Source: Tetrapyrgos nigripes
Lineage: Eukaryota; Basidiomycota; Agaricomycetes; Agaricales; Campanellaceae
DNA length: 64,000 nucleotides
Assembly: GCA_013368315.1 (NCBI GenBank)
Contig: JAACJM010000332.1
Location: forward strand, 1 to 64,000
Reading direction: 5' to 3'
The notes under the pieces are model-generated. The model did no database searches, had not been told where the DNA came from, and saw only the letters and a program-made list of their open reading frames with translations. Positions within the stretch are counted from its first letter, which is position 1. Every line of letters starts with the position of its first letter. Made by a program: the position numbers and the translations under genes. Of the stretch, positions 37,301 through 47,470 are shown piece by piece.

Positions 37301-37952
37301 AAGATGGAGAATGTCAACGACTTCGTCAATCGGCTTAAGGCAGGCTGGACAGAGGCACAGGCAGCACTCACAAAGGCCAAGTCAGAGTATGCCCAATACT
37401 ACAACCGCTGACACACTCCTGCCCCTGTTTTCGCACCTGGTGACAAGGTTTGGCTGAATGGCTCTGACATTAACACAACTCATCCATCAAAGAAACTCAG
37501 TCACCGTTGGCTTGGGCCTTACACTGTACTTCAAGAAGTTGGCAAGGGTGTCTACAAGCTGAAACTTCCCCCATCCATGAAACACCTCCACCCAGTCTTC
37601 TCCGTTATCAAACTTGACCGCTATGTTGAAGACCCTATTTCTGGTCGAAAACCTGACCCACCTCCTGACCCTGAAATCATTGAAGGTGAAGAAGAGTTTG
37701 AGGTTGAAGAAATCTTAGATAGTCGTCGATATGGACGTTGGAAAAAGTTGCAATACCTTGTTTGATGGAAAGGCTACGGACCACAGGATGATTCATGGGA
37801 ACATGCAGAGGATTTGGTACATGCTCCAAAGGCAGTGGCAGACTTCTATACAAGGTATCCTGATGCTGTTAAGACAGTGCAAGTATCTCCAGCTGATCAT
37901 TCCAGTAACTGGCATGCTGTGTCAAGGTTGCCGCAGGTCTAGTAGGGGGGTG
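34330..37952 (+). pseudogene. Gypsy element A Pol with chromodomain
   Basis: Domains in order: decayed protease near 34,360-34,640 (NASLISGSALINR in place of an LIDSGAT motif; then GTLNEAGAITEILDTVL). RT 34,661-35,700 has MASPVFFIKKKDGSL, a TGA at 35,219-35,221 (likely CGA), YFTKLDVCWGFNNI and VYLDDILIYTK near 35,522. RNase H follows with DSSDYTTGAVLSQQ near 35,970 and [20 protein letters not shown] near 36,088. The HHCC linker has VAGHSG and CDLC near 36,620-36,727. The integrase (36,725-37,411) keeps SVDFIVELPEAHG, CSDHGSQFV and TDGQTERVNQELE, i.e. all three acidic residues. After TGA (37,409) comes the GPY-like WLGPYTVL near 37,513. A C-terminal chromodomain EVEEILDSRRYGRWKKLQYL, TGA, WKGYGPQDDSWE ends at about 37,945. 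This places it in the chromoviruses, whose chromodomain guides insertion into heterochromatin. Confidence 0.9.
37941..37950 (+). other. Polypurine tract of element A
   Basis: AGTAGGGGGG lies three bases before the 3' LTR start at 37,954. It is the expected primer for plus-strand DNA synthesis. Confidence 0.7.
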
Positions 37953-37953
37953 A

Positions 37954-38337
37954 TGTAAGGAGACAGTTTCCTTTTCCTTTCTCTTCTCCTTTAGGACTTG
38001 TTTGTTCTTGTTTTATCTGGACTCCATTGACTTGTTTACCCTTGCTTCATTGTTTCATCATCCATCATTATTATTCATCATTCTGATCTCTCATCATTCC
38101 ACTTTTCTATTACTTCATTGCTGCTGTATAGTTTTGCAGATCTTTTCCCAGGCCTTCATACAAGTATATATACCCCTTCCCTGCAGGCGAGTATCCTTGA
38201 GTTTTTCTCTTTGGATCTCCTCCTGCAGGTGCGTAATATGTTAGTCTTGTATCATCTAGTGCTGATTTATATATACCTTTGGATCTCCTCCTGCAGTTGT
38301 TGAGTGATTGCCTCACGTGTCAGGAGTTGCCCTTACA
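37954..38337 (+). repeat. 3' LTR of gypsy element A
   Basis: 384 bp with terminal inverted ends TGTAAGG...CCTTACA. TATATATA starts at 38,165 and GAGTTTTTCT is at 38,199-38,208. The sequence matches the remnant at 32,554-32,704 and the copy at 19,740-20,086. Confidence 0.9.
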
Positions 38338-38789
38338 GTACTAAGCATGTTATAGTAGGAATGGTTACAAAGTCTTTATAGAACTTTGTATAGTATATGG
38401 GGTGGATCTGTTACTATAACTGAAGCACTGTACACATCAACCATAGTACTTAGAATAAGCATATCCTATTCATAAGTACTTAGTTTTATTGTACTGGCAC
38501 ATACACTTAGTCCACTAGTGCTTTAACTAGCAGTTCGGGACTCACTCTAGTTCTTTATATACCAATTGAAGTGGTGAATCAGCTTTCTAACCACCAATTA
38601 ATGTTTCTATATGTGAATATGGTACAGCGTATCACCAAATTCTGAAGAACCTTGGATCTAACAACACTCTGTCTTTGTTGTCATCTTCGACCCCCTCTCT
38701 ATGATTCAGTGTTCAAGAAAGAGGATCACTCCAATTGAGACTTCCCAGTTTATGGATAAGGGTAAAATCAAATCGTGTAAGAAACAGAG
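38338..38789. other. Spacer with a dispersed repeat (38,341-38,570)
   Basis: The first ~230 bp resemble 21,205-21,480 (shared TGCTTTAACTAGCAGTT). The rest, to the cut end of element B at about 38,790, has no recognised feature. Confidence 0.5.
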
Positions 38790-40675
38790 CCATTATTGCT
38801 TGTCATCAGCTAAGTTTCTGAGGATTTCAATAGTATGTGGTGCACCTTCAAGATAATGCCACCAAGCTTCTAAAGCCTGTATAATTGCCAACAACTCCTT
38901 ATCATGAATATTGTAGTTTCATTCAATTTCAGATAAGGACTTTGATAGGTAAGCGACTGGATGCCACTTGTCATCAGCTCCTTTCTGTGATAGAATACCT
39001 CCTGTAGCATAGTCGAAAGCATCTACTTCTACTCAAGGAAGTGAACGCATCTTTAAGTGCCTGAAAGGCTTCTGCATCAACAGACCATTTCCAAGGTTCA
39101 TCTTTTTTGGTTAGATCAAAAAGCAGTCAAGCGACTTTTGAAAAATCTTGTATGAATTGACAGTAGAAATTTCCAAATCCAAGAAATGACTGAACATCTT
39201 TGACTGTTCATGGAGTTGGCCATTTGGTAACACCTTTGACTTTGATTGGATCCTTGGCCAATGTGTTGTGAGAGATGATGAGCTGGTTTTGAAAGTGCAC
39301 TTCTCTGGTTTAGCATAAAGGTTGTTTTCCTGAAGTCGCGCAAGCACTTGTTTGACCATTTGTTGGTGCTCTTCCAGGGTTTCTGTGAAGATCAAGATAT
39401 CATCCATGTAGATGACAACCTTTCCTGAATCAATGAGGTCCTTGAAAAGGGTGTTCATCATTGCCTGGAATGTTGCAGGGAATTCATAAGACCGAAAAAC
39501 ATCACTGTTGGTTCAAAGAGCCCTCTACTTGTCTTGAATGCTGCCTTCCACTCATCTCCTTCTTTTATTCGTACATTATTATACCCCCATTAAAGGTCAA
39601 TCTTTGAAAAAACTCATGCCCCTTTAAGTTTGTCAACCAATTCCGATATGAGTGGTAAAGGGTATTCATTTTTGATGGTTCCTTTATTTAATGCTCAATA
39701 GTCCTGTACAGGGCATAGCTTTCTGTCTTTCTTTTTAACAATGAAGAAGTGTCACAAACTGCTACAGTTCTTTGCCCTCCTTCCTCTTCTACTTTATTAT
39801 TGAACCCATTTTCTGATCATTCATCTATTGCATTTCCTTGATAAACCTTTTAAACCTTATATTACTGACTTCAAACCTTATAGAACCTGTCAAATTCTAT
39901 AATAACTGTCAATCAATCTTCCATTCCATCAATCCTATCTTTACCCTACATTTCTCCACTTTCTCCTATGTTTCTCCTATTTCTCCTATCTTTTTCCTAT
40001 CACTTATTCATTACTCTTCTATATAAACCACTAGACATTCTAGCTGATCCTTTAGTTTGTTCACTTCATCTCCACTCCATACTAGTACTACGCGGTGTAG
40101 AGCATAGTCAGCTTACTCTTACTCTCTATCTATTTCTCTATTCTCAATCAATCTTGTCTTTGTGTGACTTGGGTGGTTTGTCATTAAGTGTACCAACAAC
40201 CTTGACAAGAAGGGACTTGCCATAGGAGACTTCGACAGTCTTATATATTCCTTTTCCAAATTCTCATCAATGAAATTGTCCAGTTCCTTTTGTTCATTAG
40301 GGGATAAGGGATAGGTTTTACAGGGATGAGGTTCAAAGTCTGGCTTCAGTTCGATAGTTTTGGTAATCGTTCTGAAGTTCATTTGTCAAAAACTGGGATG
40401 GAATCTTATCTGTAAGTGATATGTCCTCTTGGTAAATCCCGCATGGATAGGTAATTCCAAATCTGTTTTCAGGTACTCCTCTTCTTTTCCAAACAGACTC
40501 TCTAATACCTCCTGTTCCCATTGGTTTGGAACATCCTTCCAATTGAAGTCTTCTTCAGTAAAAATAGCTGTAGATTCTGAAGAACGATGAAAGGATCGAA
40601 TAGGAACCCAATGACACCGACCTGCAATCTTTGGCTGTGCAATTGATTTAAACCGTCTGATTGGTTCTGATCATT
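38790..40675 (-). pseudogene. Element B reverse transcriptase and RNase H part
   Basis: From right to left: [20 protein letters not shown] near 40,360, [15 protein letters not shown] to 40,213, then the inserted LTR, then FFIVKKKDRKLCPVQDY from 39,744. VIYMDDILIFTETLEEH near 39,410 carries an intact YMDD box. The connection region and RNase H follow with DAFDYATGGILSQKGADDKW near 39,000 and [20 protein letters not shown] near 38,900, ending near 38,790. Several stops and frame shifts exist besides the LTR insertion. The usual 3' part (RNase H end, integrase) is gone. Confidence 0.85.
39750..40207 (+). repeat. Solo LTR of family B inserted in the RT of element B
   Basis: 458 bp, TGTCAC...TTGACA in plus reading, flanked by a perfect 5-bp target duplication AGAAG (39,745-39,749 and 40,208-40,212). 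Removing the LTR and one duplication restores the coding order MASPF-FIVKKKD of the RT. The LTR matches the reverse complement of 43,440-43,873. TATATAAA starts at 40,020 and AGTTTGTTCA is at 40,054-40,063, 34 bp on. A solo LTR arises by recombination between the two LTRs of a full element. Confidence 0.92.
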
Positions 40676-41245
40676 TTACTTGTAATCCTTGTGGTTGGTT
40701 TGTGGGTCAATAACAGTTGATTTGGGAGATTTGGGTTTAGTGTGTAGGTTAAGGACAGGAGGTTGTCTCAAAGTACATGTTTTGGGACATCTAACCATAT
40801 CCACCCTAGAGAACAACCAGTCTACCTCTGGATTATGCTCCTCTAACCAATTGGTACCCAGAATTATATCATGATCTCCAATGTCTGTAACATAGAATTC
40901 AGCTGTCTCTTCATGATATGATCCTTTGTCCTGAGAATAGACACAGAGTTTTTGAATAGTGTAATGGCGTACCCATCCCATGGTGTTTTCAGAACTGTCA
41001 ACATTGTGTACAGGGAAAGGGTTTTTGATAGGAAGGAGGGTTAAACAATTCTCTTGTGCAAAACAGCTGTTAATAATAATGCCTTCCACACTGCTATCTA
41101 TTAGAGCTTCTGTGTTGATTTTTCTGCCAGTGATTTTACCAATAAGTTTGATTTTTAGTGTTATCGAGGGTACCTGTTGGTTACAAGTGACTGCCAACAT
41201 TCTCAATTCTGAAGGAAAGGTACACTCACAAAAGGGGTTTAACAC
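40676..41245 (-). CDS. Element B retropepsin-like protease segment
   Basis: 190-codon open stretch. It has KLIGKITGRKINTEALIDSS followed by VEGIIINSCFAQEN, where the usual LIDSGA active-site motif reads LIDSSV: the catalytic Asp remains but the Gly and Ala are replaced. FYVTDIGDHDIILGTNWLEE with the usual second motif (ILG-NWL) follows, then HNPEVDW. The fold is that of a gypsy retropepsin that would cut Gag-Pol. The altered active site makes activity doubtful. It is part of the decayed element B. Confidence 0.75.
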   Translation of the reverse strand: MLNPFCECTFPSELRMLAVTCNQQVPSITLKIKLIGKITGRKINTEALIDSSVEGIIINSCFAQENCLTLLPIKNPFPVHNVDSSENTMGWVRHYTIQKLCVYSQDKGSYHEETAEFYVTDIGDHDIILGTNWLEEHNPEVDWLFSRVDMVRCPKTCTLRQPPVLNLHTKPKSPKSTVIDPQTNHKDYK

Positions 41246-41415
41246 ATGATATCAATTGTTCATATACTGTCCAGCATACAATGTAGCAGAGGAGTGATTC
41301 AAAAATCCATCATCTTCGTCACAACATCTTTCAAATATACACTAGCTTGTTCCTTTTCTTCTCCTTCCAAACCCTTGACTTTATTTACCATATCCAAGAT
41401 GTCCTCAATTATGTT

Positions 41416-43087
41416 TCAAGATGATGATGATGTTTGTGCTACTGTTACAGGTGGCAAACTGGAAGACGATGATGATGGTGTTGTAGTGGAAATATCAGCT
41501 GTCCTAACAGCACAAGGAGGGAAGTTACGAGAAGTATTTTGAGACGTGGATGACCTCAGAGTATTGTTTGGGAATGTCAGACATTCATTGCTCATGTGTT
41601 CAGGTTGTCTACATGCAAAGCATGCTCCTAGTTTTTGGAGTTGGTCTCTTTCTTCGGGTGTCAGTTTAGGTAGAGAAGTAAAGGACGAGTTCATAAGCGC
41701 ATTTATGCTTGCTACCATCTGTCCCTGAGAAGGACCCAAATTTGTCCTTGGCATAGAGGATGGTTTCCAACGTCCTTCTTTCTCTCTCTCATTCAACCAT
41801 TCCAAATGAAGGTCCATCACCCTATCCCTATACTCATCAAAGTCTTTCCACTTCGGCCACGTTTGTCCCACTGACTTCTGAAGATCCTTTGGAAGACCTG
41901 CCTTATAGAAATCTAGAAGGGCTGTTTCTCTTGTAACTACTAATGTCTGTTCCCTTCATCCTAGTGTTCTTGATCTTGGATCGTGCAACCTCGTCAGCAG
42001 CAAGGGCTTTGAAATCCTTCTTAAACCTGTCTTTTATCCCCTTCAAAGTTGTCCATCACCTGTCTTCTCGTGCAACTTGCTCATTTTCTTCATCATCTTC
42101 TTGCTCTGTGATACATTGAGTTGCCCAATCTCCTCCTTTTTCTCCTGTGAAGAACGAGAGAAATAAGGACACCTTGGAGTCCTCAGTGGAGTATTTGGCT
42201 TTGTTCTGATGCAGGTAATTGTTGAATGAAGCTAACCACTGCTTCGCCTCATCACACTCTCCAGTGAAGGCATTGGGTTTCCTTTCTCGTTTGGAAATAC
42301 TATTAGAGTCGTTAGGTGCTATGTCAGGCATGATTGAATCATCTGATGGATCTGGAGAAGGGGAAGGGTTTGGACAATGAGGGGCTATGGAATTGTAGGA
42401 GAGGAAGGGTTGTTTGGTTCTGATGGATCGGGAGAAGAATCTTGGGGAGGGGTTGATGGGTTATTAGAAGATGGATTAGGTGGTATGAAAGGAGGGGGTT
42501 CTGGATTGGGTTGAGTGTTTGTAGGGGTAGATGTTCCCTGGTCTGGTTGGATGTGCCTTTTGAATCTCTTGTTCCTGATTATCAGTTATAACTTCAAATG
42601 GTGGACTAAGGGAAACATTGAGAGGAAGTCTCTGTCTGTTGTATCTATTAAGACACGGTAGGTCACTGCAGAACTTCCACAGATTTCCTTTGTCATCTGC
42701 GATATAATAAGCTAATAAGCGTGCGGACAGTCTGCACAGGGAAGAGTTGGGTCTGCAGATTCTGTTCATCAACTTGTTATATACTGTTTCTACAATCTCT
42801 TAGGGCCTTCTCTTCTGCCCTTTAAGTTAGAATGAAGGTTCGAAGATGAAGGAGAAAGGTGTGCCATAGTCTGTAAGGAACGGAGGTCCTGTAGGTGTGT
42901 TGTACTCTTTAAAGAACAGAGGTCCTGTAATCCTAACAACAGTTTCCTCAGTATCGAGGTCGAGGGTGACCTGTACGTATGAGTAAACAGAGAGGATCAC
43001 GTCACCTGGTTCCAATTCCCAAACCCAACAATGTGTGCAGATGAAGTTTTGATCATAGCTCCAAGGATCTGCCCAGATGTCTTCCAT
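41416..43087 (-). pseudogene. Element B Gag
   Basis: The N-terminal part (43,087-42,827) has a Trp-rich start MEDIWADPWSYDQNFICTHC. It is followed, after stops and shifts, by PNAFTGECDEAKQWLASFNN and VSLFLSFFTGEKGGDWATQC near 42,150-42,270, a typical retrotransposon Gag capsid signature. The right-to-left end carries a zinc knuckle CFACRQPEHMSNEC near 41,610 and a Ser/Thr-rich tail ending at 41,416. Frame breaks occur near 42,780, 42,440 and 42,055. Gag binds the RNA and forms the particle. Confidence 0.8.
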
Positions 43088-43427
43088 GTGGCTACACCAG
43101 TACTTGGTGTGTGGTAGATTGAGTGGAAGGGGGAGAGGAGGTTGTTCGTAGTCAAGTGGGCTCTCAGGGGGTTCGAAACAAATCTGAGAGAATGCAGTAG
43201 ACAGGATGAAAAGAATATACGAAGGGGAGGAGGATTGTTGCTACACTGTTTTTGCAGCCTACTCAAAGTAGTATCTGCTAGCAATCGAAACGTATTCGAA
43301 TTGCAGGGAGGGAATACAACACTTGCAATATAAATGAATGGAGATAGAAAAGGAGAAGGAAATTTGAGAATAGAGATGAGCAAGATAGACAAGGAAGAGA
43401 CTCAAGATAGTGAGGTGGGTGTAAGGG

Positions 43428-43437
43428 AGTTCGTTCA
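43428..43437 (-). promoter_or_regulatory. Self-priming site of element B
   Basis: On the minus strand TGAACGAACT starts 2 nt after the LTR end. It pairs with AGTTTGTTCA at 43,589-43,580, the predicted RNA start, over 10 nt with one G-U wobble. Confidence 0.6.
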
Positions 43438-43439
43438 AG

Positions 43440-43873
43440 TGTCAAGTGTCAATACACTCGATAATAAACCACCCAAGTCACACAAAATGAGATCAATTGA
43501 GAATAAAAAGAAATAGAGAGACAAGAGTAAGCTGACTAGGCTCTACACTGCGTAGTAGTAGTACAGAGCAGAGACGAAGTGAACAAACTAAAGGATCAGC
43601 TAGAATGTCTAGTGGTTTATATAGAACAATAAATAGGTGATAGGAAAAAGATAGGAGAAATAGGAGAAACATAGGAGAAAGTGGAGAAATGTAGGGGAAA
43701 GATAGGATCGATAGAATGGAAGATTGATTGACAGTTATTATAGAGTTTGACAGGTTCTATAAGGTTCAAAGTCAGTAATATAAGAGGAAATGCAATAGAT
43801 GAATGATCAGAAAATGGGTTCAATAATGTAGTAGAAGAGGAAGGAGGACAAAGAACTGTAGCAGTTCATGACA
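43440..43873 (-). repeat. 5' LTR of gypsy element B
   Basis: 434 bp, TGTCAAG...CATGACA in plus reading. The minus strand carries the TATA box (TATATAAACC) and, 34 bp on, AGTTTGTTCA. Similar sequences occur at 39,750-40,207 (inverted) and, decayed, near 13,180. Confidence 0.85.
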
Positions 43874-44564
43874 TTTGCAGCATTGAGCTCTAGGGAGAGT
43901 GAGTGTTGGAGGCCACCTGAAAGGGCCAACCACCATCCTGCACAGTGAGGTCACTAAGTATTCTACAGGAAACCAACAAGAAAGACAACCTATGTGGCAT
44001 GATAACCTCACCAGGCCATTCTAACACTAGTGAGGGATTCTGTGTGTATGCATAAGCTAGCACTGTTGCTTGATGATGTCTGCTAAGGATCATGACAGGA
44101 TAGCCCTTCAAGGTTGGGTTTGGATAGCTGTGTGTTCTGTAGGTATCCAGCTCTCTTCTGAAAGGGCAATGGCAATCATTTGGTTGTTTGGGCCTTTATG
44201 TGGATGGGTTGCTTGGAAGATATCCATGAGGTGTTTTAGAAGCCTTTATCCAGTAAGGTTAAGGTCTCCATGAATGCTGGATTGGACAGTTTGAGCACAT
44301 GTATACCCCAGGTATCTGGGAGAGCAAACTGTGCATTGAGGCATGAAGAGCAGGGCATTCTGTCATATTCACTGGAAGTGGCATGTTGTTAGGATCTTGG
44401 AACCATTTTTGGAATGCTGAGTCACTGCTAAGCAAGTTGGGAAAGCCATCCTCAATGAAGGTAGCAATGTCCTGGAGAGAGACCAGTAGGCATGGTCAAC
44501 TTCAAGTGTTGCAGCAATAAAAGAAGAAAAAACTGATAAGAGAGCAGAAGCACTGGAGATAGTT
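43874..44564 (-). other. Unrecognised coding-like segment between B and E
   Basis: On the minus strand short frames give FPNLLSSDSAFQKWFQDPNN near 44,430, PGVYMCSNCPIQHSW near 44,300 and LKGYPVMILSRHHQATVLAY near 44,090. They look like exons of a disrupted gene, possibly a transposase or host gene split by the flanking elements. I do not recognise a family. Confidence 0.3.
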
Positions 44565-45390
44565 TGTCAAGATACATATAGAGACTGTAATACGTAGCTT
44601 AATTCGAATAACGAGTGCTAAGTAAGTATACTTAGATACACGTAACCGCTAGGCAGCCCAATGAACCTACGTGTGAATAGGGGCTTTTAAGTACTTAATG
44701 GACCAGCTATGTGACTACCAAGTTGTTGATGGTACTTAAAGTTAAGTTCTTGATGAGACGAGTAAAGAGTCAATTGATATGCAGTCGTAGTACGACGGCA
44801 ACCGCTAGGCAACGTATCAACTGATGTAGTAGTGTTGGATTCAAGCTTATGCAGTCAAGCAATTTGACGGCAACCTCAAGGTAAGTATAGTCCACTAAGT
44901 ATATTTAAGTACGTACAATACAAAATAGCAGACTGGGGATCCTTGAACCCTCAGTCCGCTTTTATACATGCAAAGTTTTTAAATTAGTATCTACCGGTTC
45001 CTCTGTTTCCTTCATTACACACTGCCTTCTGAGTCCCCTTGACTCATGAGGCATCCTCTTGACTCCTTCAACAACTCTGACTGACTCAGATCCCGTTTCC
45101 GAATTTCTCTGAGCCTTCCTCGCTTCTGTGTTAACATCTCTCATTGACTCCTTCATCGTCGTACCATCTGACTCTATTACTCGGTTCCCTTTTCGTACTT
45201 GTGAGACCATTAGTGCTTCTTTGAATTGTCTCTCCTTCTCTGTATTTGGCATTATTTGTTCTTGATAAGCTGATGCCGATGCGTGTACGTTCCGGATTGT
45301 AGTGTAGTTCGTAGTCTCCTTCAACAATTATTTGGGCTCACATGGTACTACTGTTCTTTGACGCGTCACGTTGTTAGTCGCGTCATAACA
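44565..45390 (-). repeat. 3' LTR of element E
   Basis: 826 bp, TGTCAAGATAC...GCGTCATAACA in plus reading. Differences from the 5' LTR are mostly C/T or G/A changes plus a small indel near 45,284 and another near 45,365. An open frame of 121 codons (45,327-44,962 minus) lies mainly in the U3 part; a 96-codon version exists in the other LTR (55,949-55,659). Confidence 0.92.
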
Positions 45391-45407
45391 GTACCCCCCG
45401 TTTTTAT
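45391..45407 (-). other. Polypurine tract of element E
   Basis: On the minus strand AAAACGGGGGGTAC directly precedes the 3' LTR. Its position shows that everything between it and the chromodomain, including the antisense gene, lies inside the element. Confidence 0.75.
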
Positions 45408-45703
45408 GCCTGAGCCCTCAAAGGCACATAGTTCCACAAGGTTCCATCTTCTGAGGTTTAATTTCGGTATAAGACTGGTGGTTGTGTTGACATTGCGAGA
45501 GGTGCTTCTCGTTCTAGATTCAGTAATTTTCTTGCTTCTGAATTTATTTTGGTGATGTCGGAGCTGTGGCTGACTTCCTTCGTTCAGAAAATTTTCTGAA
45601 TCACAATGATTTAGGGCCGTACTTTTTGCCACCGTCCAGGTATAAAACCGTTCATTTCTCTTCGAAGTTTTCCCCATCTCTCAATTGCACTACTCTCTAT
45701 GCA

Positions 45704-47092
45704 ATGGACTCAACTTCTCCTGTCTCCATTCCTCCTACTCCCTGCCCTTCTCCTATCTTGTCTGCACCTGTCGGTAACGTTGATTCCCATCGCGAGGTTC
45801 TCGACGCTGTTGTTCAGCGTCAAGGGTGAGTGCTTGCTATTGGTCTTGTGTCTTCATATTTTCTTTCTTCATACTCACGTTGTTTTGACTACAGTCTCAG
45901 TCCTTCATTGGAATCTCTCATTCGTCTTGGTAGTCGGGTACAAGAACTTGTTGCTGAGGCCAAGGCGAAGAAGGTACTTATTCAGTCCTTAAACGAAAAG
46001 TCGGCCAAGGGTGCGCAGGAGCGCCTTCAGTAAGTACTCCTTTATTATTTTTTGGGACATGTTTTCTGATGGATGATGTACTTTCAGACTCGTAGGAAAG
46101 CTCGATCGCAAGACCGATAACTGGCAACATATGAGTGGTAAGTAGTATTCTCTTTATTCCCTGTTTGTTTTGTTGACCTATGTTTTCATCTCTAGCATCT
46201 GCTCAGCAAGTTATCACTTGGTTGCAGGGCCAGGTACGCTTTCTAGCGACTCTCTCTCCAGGGAATTCAGGGTAGTCTTATTAGGCTAGACCCGTACCTG
46301 CAGGAGTTTATCGTCAGTCTGGATGGTGCTTTGCTTTCTCTTCACAACGCGATTCGTTCTGGTGCCGATCTAGACATTATCAGGGAACAAGCCAACATCA
46401 TAGGGATGGCTTTCGATGGGCTTAGTATTTTCGTCCATCACTCCTTCACTGCAGCTAGGAGTATTACTGGGGTAATCAATGAAGGTGATATGATCCTTAA
46501 CCGAATTACTCCGTTTGCAGATCAGGAGGTGGCCTGTATTGAGAACATAGTTCTACTTTCCCCTTGAGTTATTCTTGTTTGATCTTTTGATTCTTTTCTA
46601 ACTGATTAATGTTTCCTAGTTACCCTCGCCCCATTCCTGTTCCCACAGATCTGTTGGCTTCCCTGGTCAATTCTCGTTCCATCAACTCCTTCATCAATCC
46701 GGTGCCCATCCCTATCTTGGTCTCAAATCCTTCATCAAATCCTTCATCAATTCCTTCCCCGGTTCTACCTTTCTCTACTCCCTCTCGTCGCTCCAACGTT
46801 CCCAACATTTTCTCTCAACCTCCTACTCCTGTCAAGCAGAAGAGGGTGGTTCGGTCGTCTTCCATGCTGGCTACTCCTATGAGTATTGCTAGTCCTTCTT
46901 CCCCTACTCGTCGTCCTTTTGCTGGGAAACCTGGGTACGTGCTATTTTTTCTCCCCTCTCTTCTGTGATACTAATCTATTTGTGAACCCCACTAATCTAT
47001 TCATGAACCCCATTAGTTTCAAGTTCCCTAAGGGCCATGGTCGATCACCTTCCATTCGTATCAAGAAGCTGGAGAAAGAGAAGGAGAACTGA
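45704..47092 (+). CDS. Antisense, intron-containing gene inside element E
   Basis: A TATA box (GGTATAAAACC near 45,641) precedes the ATG at 45,704 (MDSTSPVSIPPTPCPSPIL). Exons join in frame: 45,704-45,825; 45,895-46,029; 46,089 to about 46,138; 46,196-46,233; then from 46,271. Introns have GTGAGT, GTAAGT and GTAAGT-like donors and CAG/TAG acceptors; a very short 28- or 37-nt intron at 46,234 is needed to avoid a TAG. The middle reads LESLIRLGSRVQELVAEAKA and IREQANIIGMAFDGLSIFVH. An acceptor with a clear branch point (CTAAC...TTTCCTAG) at 46,619 opens a Ser/Pro-rich exon (46,620-46,934), spliced by an 82-nt intron to the last exon 47,017-47,092 with a basic end. The donor before 46,619 is unclear because of a TGA at 46,565. 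I do not recognise the protein. It runs opposite to the element's transcript. Confidence 0.65.
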
Positions 47093-47470
47093 AGAGATTT
47101 AGGATTAGATTATACCCGTCTTCTGTATAGCATTTATTACATATACCCTTGTATACCCTCCTTGCCTCAATACAGGTCCTTCTTTGCTTTATTTACGCGT
47201 TGTTGATGTGTTTAGTACGCGTGCTGTGCCGTAGTGCAAAATTCACTGCCAATCTCAGGCTTGTCGGGTCATGTTTGTTGATTTGGTAAGCTTTCGTCTT
47301 CTTGAACTCATACCACTACAGTCTCCAGTTGTTGCTCATTAGTAGTTTAGTTTACTTCTTCCTAGTATCTGGGGTCTAGATAGTTTTGTTTAATAAGAGC
47401 TTTACTACTGAGTGTGTAGGGTTTGAGTTGGGTGTGGATTGTCCTCTGGTTGGGACTGGAATCTTGGAGA
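47093..47470. other. Spacer between the antisense gene and the chromodomain of E
   Basis: The two convergent genes end about 380 bp apart. The stretch has AT-rich sequence suited to 3' ends but no clear coding region. Confidence 0.45.

Larger units (their letters stand above)
38790..43439 (-). mobile_element. Gypsy element B, 3'-truncated (minus strand)
   Basis: Internal region read from right to left: leader and primer site at 43,439, gag, protease, RT, part of RNase H, then truncation at about 38,790. The integrase and the left LTR are missing. The RT is split by a solo LTR of the same family in opposite orientation (39,750-40,207) with a 5-bp duplication. Gag, protease and RT parts are described separately. 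Confidence 0.85.

Noticed and set aside
43440..43873. Direct repeat partner making 39,750-43,873 a short complete LTR element
   Set aside because: The two LTRs are in inverted orientation, and the left one has its own target duplication AGAAG. It is therefore a separate solo LTR and not the 3' LTR of element B.
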